Positions 1 through 6,274 are shown, counted from the stretch's first letter. The stretch: 15,286 nt of DNA from PXAH01 sp964605645 (GCA_964605645.1 CAZSDJ010000037.1:1-15286); one strand, 5' to 3'. The notes: generated by a model not told the origin, from the letters alone. Translations and numbers: made by a program.

Positions 1-69
1 TTTAAACACGACGGAGAAATCTGTAATTACCCGCTATATGCTGTAAGCCGTTTTCTGAAAATAAAATAA
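1..69 (+). CDS. C-terminal end of an unidentified protein (truncated by window edge)
   Basis: Frame 1 is open from the first base to a TAA at 67-69 and would encode 22 residues ending in ...YPLYAVSRFLKIK. The start lies outside the window. The peptide is too short to assign to a family. It reads as a plausible protein tail (mixed hydrophobic and basic), but a chance open stretch of this length is quite possible. Nothing recognisable occupies bases 70-151 between its stop and the fic-derived repeat. Confidence 0.3.
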   Translation, partial: FKHDGEICNYPLYAVSRFLKIK

Positions 70-151
70 ACCCTGTTAGAAGACGAAGCGGTCAATCCCC
101 CGTATTTTCAGACTGAAGTACACCTTAAATGAGGGAAATGTCCCCTTTGGT

Positions 152-216
152 ACAATGTCGTACAAATGGCCTGCGACAGCATTATGGCAGGATATAAGCT
201 ATTGGCAATTAGGTAA
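152..216 (+). pseudogene. Fic C-terminal stump
   Basis: Read in frame, this segment gives NVVQMACDSIMAGYKLLAIR and a TAA at 214-216, nearly identical to the last residues of the intact Fic protein ending at 2034 (one Val-to-Ala change). In-frame upstream sequence hits a TGA at 129-131 and shows no Fic similarity, so only the extreme C-terminus remains. It has no catalytic motif and cannot be functional as a Fic enzyme. Confidence 0.85.
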
Positions 217-462
217 CATTTTTTCTGAGCATTAACACCTGTTCTCTTGTTAAAAAGTGATGTGGGAAACGAAAGAAACAAATTTTTGAGCGCTCTATGA
301 TTTTTAGGAAAAAACAGCGTTAAAAAAATCGACGAGCCCGAAGGCTGGGAGGAGATTTTTAGCTGGTTTTTCCGGCCTGGCAATTATCTAATTAGACAAA
401 AATCATACCAGCGCGGAAAAAATTTCGTTTCTGGAGTATTGGTAAGCACATCTTTTAAATTA
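152..462 (+). repeat. 311-bp direct repeat, copy A (fic tail plus unidentified reading frame)
   Basis: Bases 152-462 align without net gaps to 1970-2280 (constant offset 1818) with about 12 mismatches by eye, roughly 96% identity. The repeat holds the last 21 codons of fic, about 85 bp of spacer with stops, and a reading frame of about 54 codons (301-465 here) that I cannot identify. The left edge lies inside the fic coding sequence with unrelated DNA before it. The right edge is at a TTAT where the sulfotransferase region begins. This is the upstream copy of a tandem duplication with a period of 1818 bp. Confidence 0.9.
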
Positions 463-478
463 TAGATACTAATAGATT

Positions 479-1051
479 ATGGATAAAATAATTACTATAG
501 TCTCTGGGCTGCCTAGATCCGGCACTTCAATGATGATGAGGATGTTAGAAGCTGGCGGCATTGCACCCTTAATCGATAATATTCGCAAATCCGACCCGGA
601 CAACCCTAAAGGGTACTATGAATTTGAGCGGGTTAAAAAAATAAAAGAGGATAAACAATGGCTCAAAGAGGCCGCAGGCAAAGCGGTGAAGATGGTATCC
701 GCCTTATTAAAGCATTTACCAAAAGATTATAATTATAAGATAATCTTTATGCAACGAAAAATGGAGGAAATCTTAGCCTCACAGAAAAAAATGCTTATCC
801 GCCAAAACAAACCCACTGATAATATCCCGGATGAAAAAATGGCTCAACTTTACGCAAAACACCTAGAGGATATAAAGAACTGGCTAAATAATCAGCCTAA
901 TATAGATACCTGTTATGTTAACTATAATGAAATTATTAAAAACCCGCATAACTATGCAGAAAAAATCAACCAATTCCTTCTTTTTCCGTTAAACACAGAT
1001 AAAATGATCGCCGTAATCGACAACTCACTATACCGCCAACGCGCTCCTTGA
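479..1051 (+). CDS. Sulfotransferase family protein (P-loop, PAPS-type)
   Basis: The product is a 190-residue cytoplasmic protein expected to transfer sulfate from PAPS to an acceptor hydroxyl, probably on a glycan or lipid; the acceptor is unknown. The 5'-phosphosulfate loop is seen as GLPRSGTS at residues 10-17. The 3'-phosphate site is seen as R93 with S101 eight residues later, the spacing usual in sulfotransferases. The DNPKGYYEFERVK block near residues 41-53 and the C-terminal SLYRQR resemble short bacterial members of the family as I remember them. The length is at the short end for the superfamily, but both PAPS motifs are intact. There is no strong Shine-Dalgarno sequence. A weak promoter (TTGGTA at 439-444, TATAGA at 461-466) would give an almost leaderless transcript. 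The TGA stop overlaps the -35 box of fic. It lies within the duplicated module described below. Confidence 0.85.
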   Translation: MDKIITIVSGLPRSGTSMMMRMLEAGGIAPLIDNIRKSDPDNPKGYYEFERVKKIKEDKQWLKEAAGKAVKMVSALLKHLPKDYNYKIIFMQRKMEEILASQKKMLIRQNKPTDNIPDEKMAQLYAKHLEDIKNWLNNQPNIDTCYVNYNEIIKNPHNYAEKINQFLLFPLNTDKMIAVIDNSLYRQRAP

Positions 1052-1075
1052 CAATTTCTTTACATATGTTATCAT
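1048..1075 (+). promoter_or_regulatory. Promoter of fic
   Basis: TTGACA at 1048-1053, a 16-bp spacer, and TATCAT at 1070-1075 form a good sigma70-type promoter. The -35 box overlaps the stop codon of the sulfotransferase gene. The spacer contains the 8-bp palindrome ACATATGT (1062-1069). The second copy of the module keeps the TTGACA (2298-2303), but the matching -10 region is gone. Confidence 0.6.
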
Positions 1076-1092
1076 TATATTAGATAAAATTA

Positions 1093-1122
1093 TTACAAAT
1101 GTAAAAGAAATATAAGCTTATA
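1093..1122 (+). promoter_or_regulatory. Two small palindromes in the fic leader (possible operator)
   Basis: TTACA-AA-TGTAA (1093-1104) and the perfect 12-bp palindrome TATAAGCTTATA (1111-1122) lie between the predicted transcription start and the fic ATG. The Fic protein carries its own N-terminal helix-turn-helix, so self-binding here is conceivable. In AT-rich DNA such palindromes also arise by chance. Confidence 0.3.
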
Positions 1123-1131
1123 ATTTAGAAA

Positions 1132-2034
1132 ATGAAAATACCTGAATTCTCCGACAAAGAAAAATTAGAGAAAATCTTAGCTAAAACCGGGACTTCTTTG
1201 TCTAATCTTGCCAAAAGATTAGAAATCCCCTATGTTACAGTCTGGCGCTGGCTTAAAAAAGGTGTAAAACCTCAGCCTCGGCAAAGCCGGGATATTGACC
1301 AGGTATTTAAAGAATACATTGATTTAAGAGAAATTGCCTTGTCTCTCCGGAAGAAGCTTCCTAACCCTCTAGAAACTCTGAAAAATAATCCGGGAATCCG
1401 TGCTAATTTTATTTTACAGATGACCTATAATTCTGATGCAATCGAAGGCAGCCGTCTTACCCCCAAGGAGACGGAACTTGCTATGGCCGGAGAAAAAGTC
1501 AAAGGCAAAGAAATTTTTGAAATATTGGAAGCGATTAATCACAAAAACGCAATGAATTATATGTTTGAAGTAATTAAGCCCGGTTTTAAGATAAACCTTA
1601 ATTATATTTTAAAATTACACAGTATAATTATGTATAATTTTAACGATAAGCTCCCCGGCAAATTTCGCACCAGCTATGTTAATTTAACCAATACTGAGAA
1701 AAAACTCCCTTCAGCCCAGGAAGTCCCTTTGCGAATGGATAATTTTATAAAGCATATTAACCGTTATGGCAAAGACCCAATCGGGAAAATAGCTAAAGAT
1801 CATTATGAATTTGAAGAGATACACCCTTTCTTTGACGGAAACGGCCGGGTAGGCCGGCTAATCATGGCCACTCAGCTTCTCAGCCAAGGTTTTGCTCCGG
1901 CTGTAGTAAGAATAGAAGAGAGGTATAACTATTATATGGCTTTAGGTAAGGCCGATTACGGTAATTACGACAATGTAGTACAAATGGCCTGCGACAGCAT
2001 TATGGTAGGATATAAGCTATTGGCAATTCGGTAA
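1132..2034 (+). CDS. fic: Fic-domain protein with N-terminal helix-turn-helix (probable AMP-transferase)
   Basis: This 300-residue protein should transfer AMP (or another NMP) from a nucleotide to a target protein hydroxyl. The complete Fic signature HPFFDGNGRVGR begins at His231, the catalytic histidine. The inhibitory motif [S/T]xxxE[G/N] is seen as S101-D-A-I-E105-G, upstream of the Fic core. That makes it a class II Fic, which carries its own autoinhibitory helix and needs no separate antitoxin. Residues about 11-45 look like an HTH (SLSNLAKRLEIPYVTVWRWL), which suggests DNA binding or autoregulation. ATG follows a strong upstream promoter and a leader of about 50 nt; no strong Shine-Dalgarno sequence is seen. 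The last 21 codons belong to the 311-bp repeat also present at 152-462. The target is unknown. Confidence 0.93.
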   Translation: MKIPEFSDKEKLEKILAKTGTSLSNLAKRLEIPYVTVWRWLKKGVKPQPRQSRDIDQVFKEYIDLREIALSLRKKLPNPLETLKNNPGIRANFILQMTYNSDAIEGSRLTPKETELAMAGEKVKGKEIFEILEAINHKNAMNYMFEVIKPGFKINLNYILKLHSIIMYNFNDKLPGKFRTSYVNLTNTEKKLPSAQEVPLRMDNFIKHINRYGKDPIGKIAKDHYEFEEIHPFFDGNGRVGRLIMATQLLSQGFAPAVVRIEERYNYYMALGKADYGNYDNVVQMACDSIMVGYKLLAIR

Positions 2035-2280
2035 CCTTTTTTCTGAGCATTAACACCTGTTCTCTTGTTAAAAAGTGATGTGGGAAACGAAAGAAACAAA
2101 TTTTTGAGCGCTCTATGATTTTTAGGAAAAAACAGCGTTAAAAAAATCGACGAGCCCGAAGGCTGGGAGGAGATTTTTAGCTGGTTTTTCCGGCCTGGTA
2201 ATTATCTAATTAGGCAAAAATCATACCAGCGCGAAGAAAATTTCGTTTCTGGAGTATTGGTAAATCCATCTTTTGAATTA
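1970..2280 (+). repeat. 311-bp direct repeat, copy B
   Basis: This is the partner of 152-462. It covers the last codons of intact fic and the 3' flank, then runs straight into the last seven codons of a sulfotransferase gene at 2281 instead of into a complete one. The two copies differ mostly by single-base substitutions. In the unidentified reading frame several of these change the amino acid, for example Gly-Lys versus Glu-Glu and Ser-Thr versus Asn-Pro, so there is no sign that this frame is under selection. Confidence 0.9.
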
Positions 2281-2301
2281 TACCGCCAACGCGCCCCTTG
2301 A
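2119..2301 (+). pseudogene. Fused relic: unidentified reading frame joined to a sulfotransferase C-terminal tail
   Basis: Between TGA (2116-2118) and TGA (2299-2301) one frame stays open and ends in ELYRQRAP. The last residues, LYRQRAP, equal the C-terminus of the sulfotransferase at 479-1051. The DNA from 2279 to 2311 matches 1029-1061 with one mismatch, including the TTGACA that follows. In copy A the same upstream frame ends at a TAG (463-465) before the complete sulfotransferase gene. The simplest reading is that the sulfotransferase body was deleted here between short TTAT and CTAT sequences. The upstream part (about 54 residues, containing GWEEIFSWFFRPGNYLI) is not recognised. Confidence 0.7.
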
Positions 2302-2315
2302 CAATTTCTTTGGGC

Positions 2316-2345
2316 ATGAATTTAAAGAGATAGACCCTGTCTTTT
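2316..2345 (+). pseudogene. Fossil of a Fic active-site segment
   Basis: Bases 2316-2344 match 1805-1833 of fic at 26 of 29 positions. In the fic reading frame they give HEFKEIDPVF where the intact gene has HYEFEEIHPFF, so the catalytic His codon has become Asp. It follows the relic sulfotransferase tail exactly where a second fic would lie if the module had been duplicated in tandem. This supports two nested deletions in the second copy. The segment is short, so chance cannot be wholly excluded. Confidence 0.55.
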
Positions 2346-2362
2346 CAATGTATAAATATGTC

Positions 2363-2391
2363 TTGCAATTTAGTTATAACTAAACTATAAT
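2363..2391 (+). promoter_or_regulatory. AbiE locus 1 promoter with operator palindrome filling the spacer
   Basis: TTGCAA (2363-2368) and TATAAT (2386-2391) are separated by exactly 17 bp. Sixteen of those bases form the perfect palindrome TTTAGTTATAACTAAA (2369-2384). A protein bound there would occlude RNA polymerase. AbiEi antitoxins are known to repress their own operons by binding inverted repeats, so the AbiEi encoded downstream is the obvious candidate. The -10 box ends 7 bp before the toxin ATG, so the transcript should start at or next to the A of ATG and be leaderless. Confidence 0.75.
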
Positions 2392-2398
2392 ACATATT

Positions 2399-3178
2399 AT
2401 GAAAGATATAATCTATACACCCCTTCAGCTGAGAGAGATTTTCCATCTAGAATTTTTGAGATGGCTTGCGAAGAAAGTTAAGCCTGCCTGTTATGGCCTC
2501 AAAGGCGGGGTTAATATGCGTTTTTTCTTTGGCAGTTTCCGCTATTCCCAAGACATGGATCTTGATGTTCAAGGTATAAAAATGGAGGTTTTGCGGGATA
2601 TAGTAATGAAAGTATTAGAGTTGGGTGCTTTTGGAAATGGACTGAAGCCTTTCGGGATTGAAGAAATAGTTCCTCCCAATATTGCCAAAGCAAAGCAGAC
2701 TCAAACCACCCAAAGGTTTAAAGTTCATTTAATTACTGCAGCCGGAGAAGATCTTTTTACAAAAATTGAATGTTCTCGGCGCGGCTTTAAGGGTAAGCTG
2801 ATAGTGGAGCCTGTAGGAAGGAGCATTTTACAGCAGTATAAGTTAACCCCTTTACTGGTATCTCATTACGATTTAATTTCTGCTTTTAAACAAAAAATAG
2901 GTGCGCTTGCCGGCCGTTCGGTGGTTCAGGCAAGGGATATTTTTGACTTATATATTTTATCTTCTCAAGTTGATTTAACCAAAGCCGCCAAAAACTTATC
3001 TGCCGGTGATAAGCGAAACATAAAAAAAGCTTGTCAGAACCTGCTTGAAATTAGCTTTCTTCAATTCAGGGATTCGGTGTTAACCTATTTAGCTGAAGAA
3101 GACCGCAAAGCATACAACTCTGAAGGTGTTTGGGATGAAGTTAAACTGAAAGTATTCGATTGCCTAAAGGAGCTGTAA
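2399..3178 (+). CDS. abiEii: AbiEii/AbiGii-family nucleotidyltransferase toxin (locus 1)
   Basis: A 259-residue member of the AbiEii family, the toxin half of type IV AbiE systems, which are linked to phage abortive infection and plasmid maintenance. It has the polymerase-beta nucleotidyltransferase fold. Residues 35-37 read KGG, and the active-site block FGSFRYSQDMDLD (44-56) supplies the Gly-Ser and the acidic DxD residues. A second conserved block, K164-x-K166 followed by ARDIFDLY (178-185), matches the C-terminal motifs of the family. ATG lies at the predicted transcription start. The gene comes first in the operon, with the antitoxin 1 nt downstream. That is opposite to the usual abiEi-abiEii order. 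The target is not evident from the sequence. Confidence 0.88.
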   Translation: MKDIIYTPLQLREIFHLEFLRWLAKKVKPACYGLKGGVNMRFFFGSFRYSQDMDLDVQGIKMEVLRDIVMKVLELGAFGNGLKPFGIEEIVPPNIAKAKQTQTTQRFKVHLITAAGEDLFTKIECSRRGFKGKLIVEPVGRSILQQYKLTPLLVSHYDLISAFKQKIGALAGRSVVQARDIFDLYILSSQVDLTKAAKNLSAGDKRNIKKACQNLLEISFLQFRDSVLTYLAEEDRKAYNSEGVWDEVKLKVFDCLKEL

Positions 3179-3179
3179 A

Positions 3180-3803
3180 ATGGGTAGAGAATCTATACTA
3201 TCTTATATAAGAAAGTTAAAAAGAAGAGTATTTACCACTCGGGAAATTTCTGAAATTTCTAATAAATCTACTTCTGCTGCCATTCAGGCACTTAATCATC
3301 TCCAAAAACAGAATTTAGTTTTCAAAGTTTACCGAGGCCTCTGGACGGAAGTAACCGATAAACCCTTAAGTCCTTATTGGGTTATCCCTTTCCTGCCGGT
3401 TCAAAACCGTTGTTACCTTTCCTTTGTTAGCGCCTTGCATCTTTACGGGATAATTGAACAAATCCCTCAGGTAATTACCTTAGCTTCTCTTGAACACACC
3501 CGCAGGATTTCTACCGAGGTAGGGGTTTTTTCGCTTTATCAAATAAAACCTTATTTTTTTAAAGGGTTTGATTGGTATAAAAAAGGAAATAACTTTTTGA
3601 GTGCCGAACCGGAAAAAGCTTTAGCCGATTGTTTATATATTTCAGCCTATAAGAAAAAAAGTTTTAGCTATTTTCCCGAATTAAATTTTCCCAAGGCTTT
3701 TAGTTTTAAAAAAGTAGAAAAATGGTTCAAAGAAATACCGGCCAGTAAAGCTAAAATATATGCCGAGAGAAGGTTAAAGGAGATAAAAAAGAATAAAGGA
3801 TAG
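3180..3803 (+). CDS. abiEi: AbiEi-family antitoxin/repressor (locus 1)
   Basis: A 207-residue protein. Residues about 5-55 form a winged helix (VFTTREISEISNKSTSAAIQ, then a wing ending in YRGLW). Two blocks typical of the AbiEi C-terminal domain follow: YLSFVSALHLYGI near 80-92 and AEPEKALADCLY near 141-152. In characterised AbiE systems this protein neutralises the toxin without forming a stable complex and represses the operon by binding inverted repeats. The start lies 1 nt after the toxin stop, so the two are very likely translationally coupled. The Lys-rich C-terminus (KEIKKNKG) is unremarkable. The natural binding site would be the palindrome at 2369-2384. Confidence 0.82.
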   Translation: MGRESILSYIRKLKRRVFTTREISEISNKSTSAAIQALNHLQKQNLVFKVYRGLWTEVTDKPLSPYWVIPFLPVQNRCYLSFVSALHLYGIIEQIPQVITLASLEHTRRISTEVGVFSLYQIKPYFFKGFDWYKKGNNFLSAEPEKALADCLYISAYKKKSFSYFPELNFPKAFSFKKVEKWFKEIPASKAKIYAERRLKEIKKNKG

Positions 3804-3857
3804 ATGAATAAAAACCGCAAGCGTCGCTAACATTAAAAATTGTGTAACAAAAATAAT

Positions 3858-5588
3858 ATGACTAAATCGAAAAATAATTTATTTTTGCCGGGAGAAACAG
3901 TAACTATCAACCAGGAGACGGTTGATCAAGCCAGACTGGAGAAACTATCTAAACAAGATAAAGATTATAAGTTTGAAGCTGTAATAGATAGAGTTGAAAA
4001 ACAATATTTAATCGTTGAATATGTCGGCGCCGGTTTAGGCGGAGCTGTCTGGAAAGCGATTGATAAGGTAGGCGGCGAGCCGGTAGCTATAAAAATATAT
4101 AACCCTCTCGGGGTAAGCGGCGTTTTAAAAAAGTTATTAATTAATACCCTTCATCTTTTTTGTTTTCAATCAAAATTCCCTTATCGCTATATTAAAGAAT
4201 CTCTTTTGGCGAATATGGCAGCTTCAAGCATCTTAGCTGATATTTTAAAAAAGAATTTAGGAAGAAATTGTTTAGCAAAAACTAAAGCTATATTTTTCTG
4301 TTATCAATATTCTTCTTGGGCTGAAATCATTGAGTGGGTCGAGGCAAAGCACTATAAAAAAAGCGAAAGAGAAGATTTTACGCGAGCCCTCAAGCAATTT
4401 AATGAAACAGCCGGAAAATCCGGGTTTAAGGAGCATTCTTATCAAGTTGAATACAGGTTAGGAGCTTGTGCTCATACTGTAAAGAATATCTTAAAGGATT
4501 CTAAGGGCAATTTTTGGTGGGTAGATAAGATGCCGGCTGTACCGATTTGTTTATTTTTATATCCATATCACTTTAATATAATGTTAGAAAACCTTAAATC
4601 AGGTAATTTCTACCCTTCTTTTGATAGAGTTGATACGAAAAGAGTTAAGAATTATTTAGAAAGTAATTTTGACAAAGAAAGCAAAGATAAAAATTTAACC
4701 TTACTTAATCTTTATAAGAAATTACGCAAAAACTATCTGGAGAGCCGCCTCGATATCTTAGCAAGGTTTAGACATCCCGCCTTAGGCTGGCAGCTTAAAG
4801 AAAAAACAATCCAATATTGGCAGAATTGCGGCCAAATTTCTCCTCAATCCGCGAAACAACTGCACAAGCATCACCTTCTTTTTTTATTATTTGCTCTCTT
4901 AGAGTTAATCCCCTTTTTAGGAAAGATAATCAGAAAAGCGATTTTACGGCCAGTGTTTTTAAAAAAACTTTATAAGTTAATTTTTCCTTTCCGGCAGAAT
5001 ACATACAGAAAGCAGAAATGGGAAAATTTTAGGTATCGCTATACAAAAAAAATGTCGCGTTGGATTTTAAATGATCTTATCCGGCTTTATGACCAGAATA
5101 TCATCTCCAAACAACAATTAGATAAGTTTGAAGCCGAAACTAAAACCTTAGAATGGAGGAGTTATCTAAAAATTGTTTTTCTCTATGCTTTAGGAAAAAT
5201 CCCCGGTGATATTGTCGCCGCCTTTTTAGGCGGTTATGCTTTATTTGATTTGTTTACTTTAATCAGCCGGGACAATCTTTACTTATCCGGCCCAATTCTT
5301 TTCGGAATTCTCGGGATATTTATCCCCGGTATTTACCGGGCCGTTGTCACTTTAGTGGTTAAAAAACAAAATCCTAGACTTGTCTTTCGCTGGTATTGGG
5401 TTGCCTTTTCAGTCATCCCATCTTTTGGTTATTTATCGGTTATTCTACAAGTTCTAAGTAAAACTTTATCTGTATCTGTCTCCTGGTATCTGTTAAAATA
5501 TAAAATAACATCCGGGATAAAAGATATTTTAGATGTTATTCCCGGTTATCGAGAGTTTGATTTCTATATTTTAAGCAAACTCCACTGA
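3858..5588 (+). CDS. Membrane protein with kinase-like N-terminus, family not recognised
   Basis: A protein of 576 residues from the ATG at 3858; an in-frame TTG at 3840 would add six residues but has no better support. A glycine-rich loop, GAGLGGAVWKA, lies near residues 57-67, and VAIK (76-79) sits where a protein kinase has its ATP-binding lysine. A block around 204-230 (ACAHTVKNILKDSKGNFWWV, then DKMPAVP) could stand in for a catalytic/metal-binding segment. However, no HRD or DFG motif is visible, so it may be a divergent kinase, a pseudokinase or another ATP-binding fold. The rest is Lys/Arg-rich with hydrophobic stretches near 338-356, 436-469, 477-501 and 510-534, so probably three to five membrane spans at the C-terminus. 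It sits 54 bp after one AbiE pair and 89 bp before another. No strong ribosome binding site is seen. Confidence 0.75.
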   Translation: MTKSKNNLFLPGETVTINQETVDQARLEKLSKQDKDYKFEAVIDRVEKQYLIVEYVGAGLGGAVWKAIDKVGGEPVAIKIYNPLGVSGVLKKLLINTLHLFCFQSKFPYRYIKESLLANMAASSILADILKKNLGRNCLAKTKAIFFCYQYSSWAEIIEWVEAKHYKKSEREDFTRALKQFNETAGKSGFKEHSYQVEYRLGACAHTVKNILKDSKGNFWWVDKMPAVPICLFLYPYHFNIMLENLKSGNFYPSFDRVDTKRVKNYLESNFDKESKDKNLTLLNLYKKLRKNYLESRLDILARFRHPALGWQLKEKTIQYWQNCGQISPQSAKQLHKHHLLFLLFALLELIPFLGKIIRKAILRPVFLKKLYKLIFPFRQNTYRKQKWENFRYRYTKKMSRWILNDLIRLYDQNIISKQQLDKFEAETKTLEWRSYLKIVFLYALGKIPGDIVAAFLGGYALFDLFTLISRDNLYLSGPILFGILGIFIPGIYRAVVTLVVKKQNPRLVFRWYWVAFSVIPSFGYLSVILQVLSKTLSVSVSWYLLKYKITSGIKDILDVIPGYREFDFYILSKLH

Positions 5589-5613
5589 TATGCACGATTA
5601 TTGTATATAAAGG

Positions 5614-5673
5614 TTGACATAAACTCCATATCAATTTAAACTATAAGTAAGCTTTAAACTAACCTTTAGTTTA
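5614..5673 (+). promoter_or_regulatory. AbiE locus 2 promoter and operator
   Basis: TTGACA (5614-5619) lies 17 bp before TAAACT (5637-5642), with TATAAG overlapping it at 5642-5647. Downstream is an inverted repeat with 8-bp arms, TAAACTAA-CCT-TTAGTTTA (5655-5673), ending 4 bp before the antitoxin ATG. TTTAAACTA also occurs twice as a direct repeat, at 5635-5643 and 5653-5661, 18 bp apart. The half-site is the same as in the palindrome of locus 1. Autorepression by AbiEi is the expected role; which -10 box is used is uncertain. Confidence 0.6.
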
Positions 5674-5677
5674 TATT

Positions 5678-6241
5678 ATGAAAAAAGGTGATTATATTCC
5701 AGTAATCTTGCGTTCAAACAAAACAGTTTTCTCTTTTAAAGATATTGTTTTGTTTTGGGGTGACTCTAATCCTGCTACTCGTGTTAGGATTAATTATTAT
5801 ATCAAAAAAGGAGATATTATCCGTATCCGCCGAGGTTTCTATGCTAAAGATAAAAATTATGATAAGTTTGAGTTGGCAACTAAGATATTTACCCCTTCTT
5901 ATATTAGTTTTGAGACTGTATTGGGCCGGGCAGGAATAACTTTTCAATATTACAGCCAAATTTTTGCTGCTTCTTATCTAACCAGGGAAATAACAGCAGA
6001 TAAACAGCGCTATTCTTATCGGAAAATAAAGGATTCTTGTTTAATCGACGCCTTAGGAGTAAAAAATACAGGCCAATATTCGATTGCTTCTCGAGAGAGA
6101 GCTTTTTTAGATACGATTTATATTAACAAAGATTACCATTTTGATAATTTATCTTCTCTTTCTTGGGATAAAGTTTTCCAAATTTTACCGATTTACGAAA
6201 ATAAAAGAATGTCAAAAAAAGTAAACCAATTACATAAGTAA
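5678..6241 (+). CDS. AbiEi-type antitoxin/repressor (locus 2)
   Basis: A 187-residue protein with an N-terminal winged helix (about residues 8-58, wing ending IIRIRRGFYA). It also has the family blocks YISFETVLGRAGI (about 74-86) and ASRERAFLDTIY (about 137-148), which correspond to the Y-S--TAL--hG- and PERA--D--Y signatures of AbiEi-like antitoxins. It precedes its toxin by 33 nt, the usual order. The start context ATATTATGAAA is identical to that of the toxin of locus 1. It should repress the promoter upstream through the TAAACTAA inverted repeat. It is only distantly similar to the AbiEi at 3180, so the two pairs are not a recent duplication. Confidence 0.78.
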   Translation: MKKGDYIPVILRSNKTVFSFKDIVLFWGDSNPATRVRINYYIKKGDIIRIRRGFYAKDKNYDKFELATKIFTPSYISFETVLGRAGITFQYYSQIFAASYLTREITADKQRYSYRKIKDSCLIDALGVKNTGQYSIASRERAFLDTIYINKDYHFDNLSSLSWDKVFQILPIYENKRMSKKVNQLHK

Positions 6242-6267
6242 ACGCCATAAACGCAAATAACGCTAAG
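6241..6267 (+). repeat. Three 9-bp units between antitoxin and toxin of locus 2
   Basis: Three consecutive nonamers begin with AACGC (starts 6241, 6250 and 6259) and then vary. They occupy nearly the whole 33-bp gap between the AbiEi and AbiEii genes, and the first overlaps the antitoxin stop. The role is unknown; it may simply be a degenerate microsatellite. Confidence 0.5.
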
Positions 6268-6274
6268 AATACTA

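Noticed and set aside
108..383. Minus-strand open frame of 91 codons over repeat copy A
   Set aside because: It begins at a TTG that is absent from the equivalent place in copy B, and it has no ribosome site or family resemblance. The + strand explains the region as fic-derived sequence.
2116..2118. Recoded TGA (stop read as an amino acid) upstream of the unidentified frame
   Set aside because: TGA is used as a normal terminator by the sulfotransferase and the second AlbA gene. The frame on either side of this TGA shows no recognisable protein, so a pseudogene is simpler.
2150..2165. Rho-independent terminator after fic
   Set aside because: AGCC-CGAA-GGCT gives only a 4-bp stem and is not followed by a T run at the right place. 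The T-rich stretches nearby belong to the repeated coding relic.
3804..3830. Tiny frame MNKNRKRR directly after the first AbiEi stop
   Set aside because: It has eight codons with no ribosome site. It is probably chance in a Lys/Arg-rich AT-rich spacer.
5745..5939. Hydrophobic + strand frame of 64 codons within the second AbiEi gene
   Set aside because: It is an out-of-frame shadow of a gene with clear AbiEi blocks; the hydrophobicity comes from the shifted reading of AT-rich codons.
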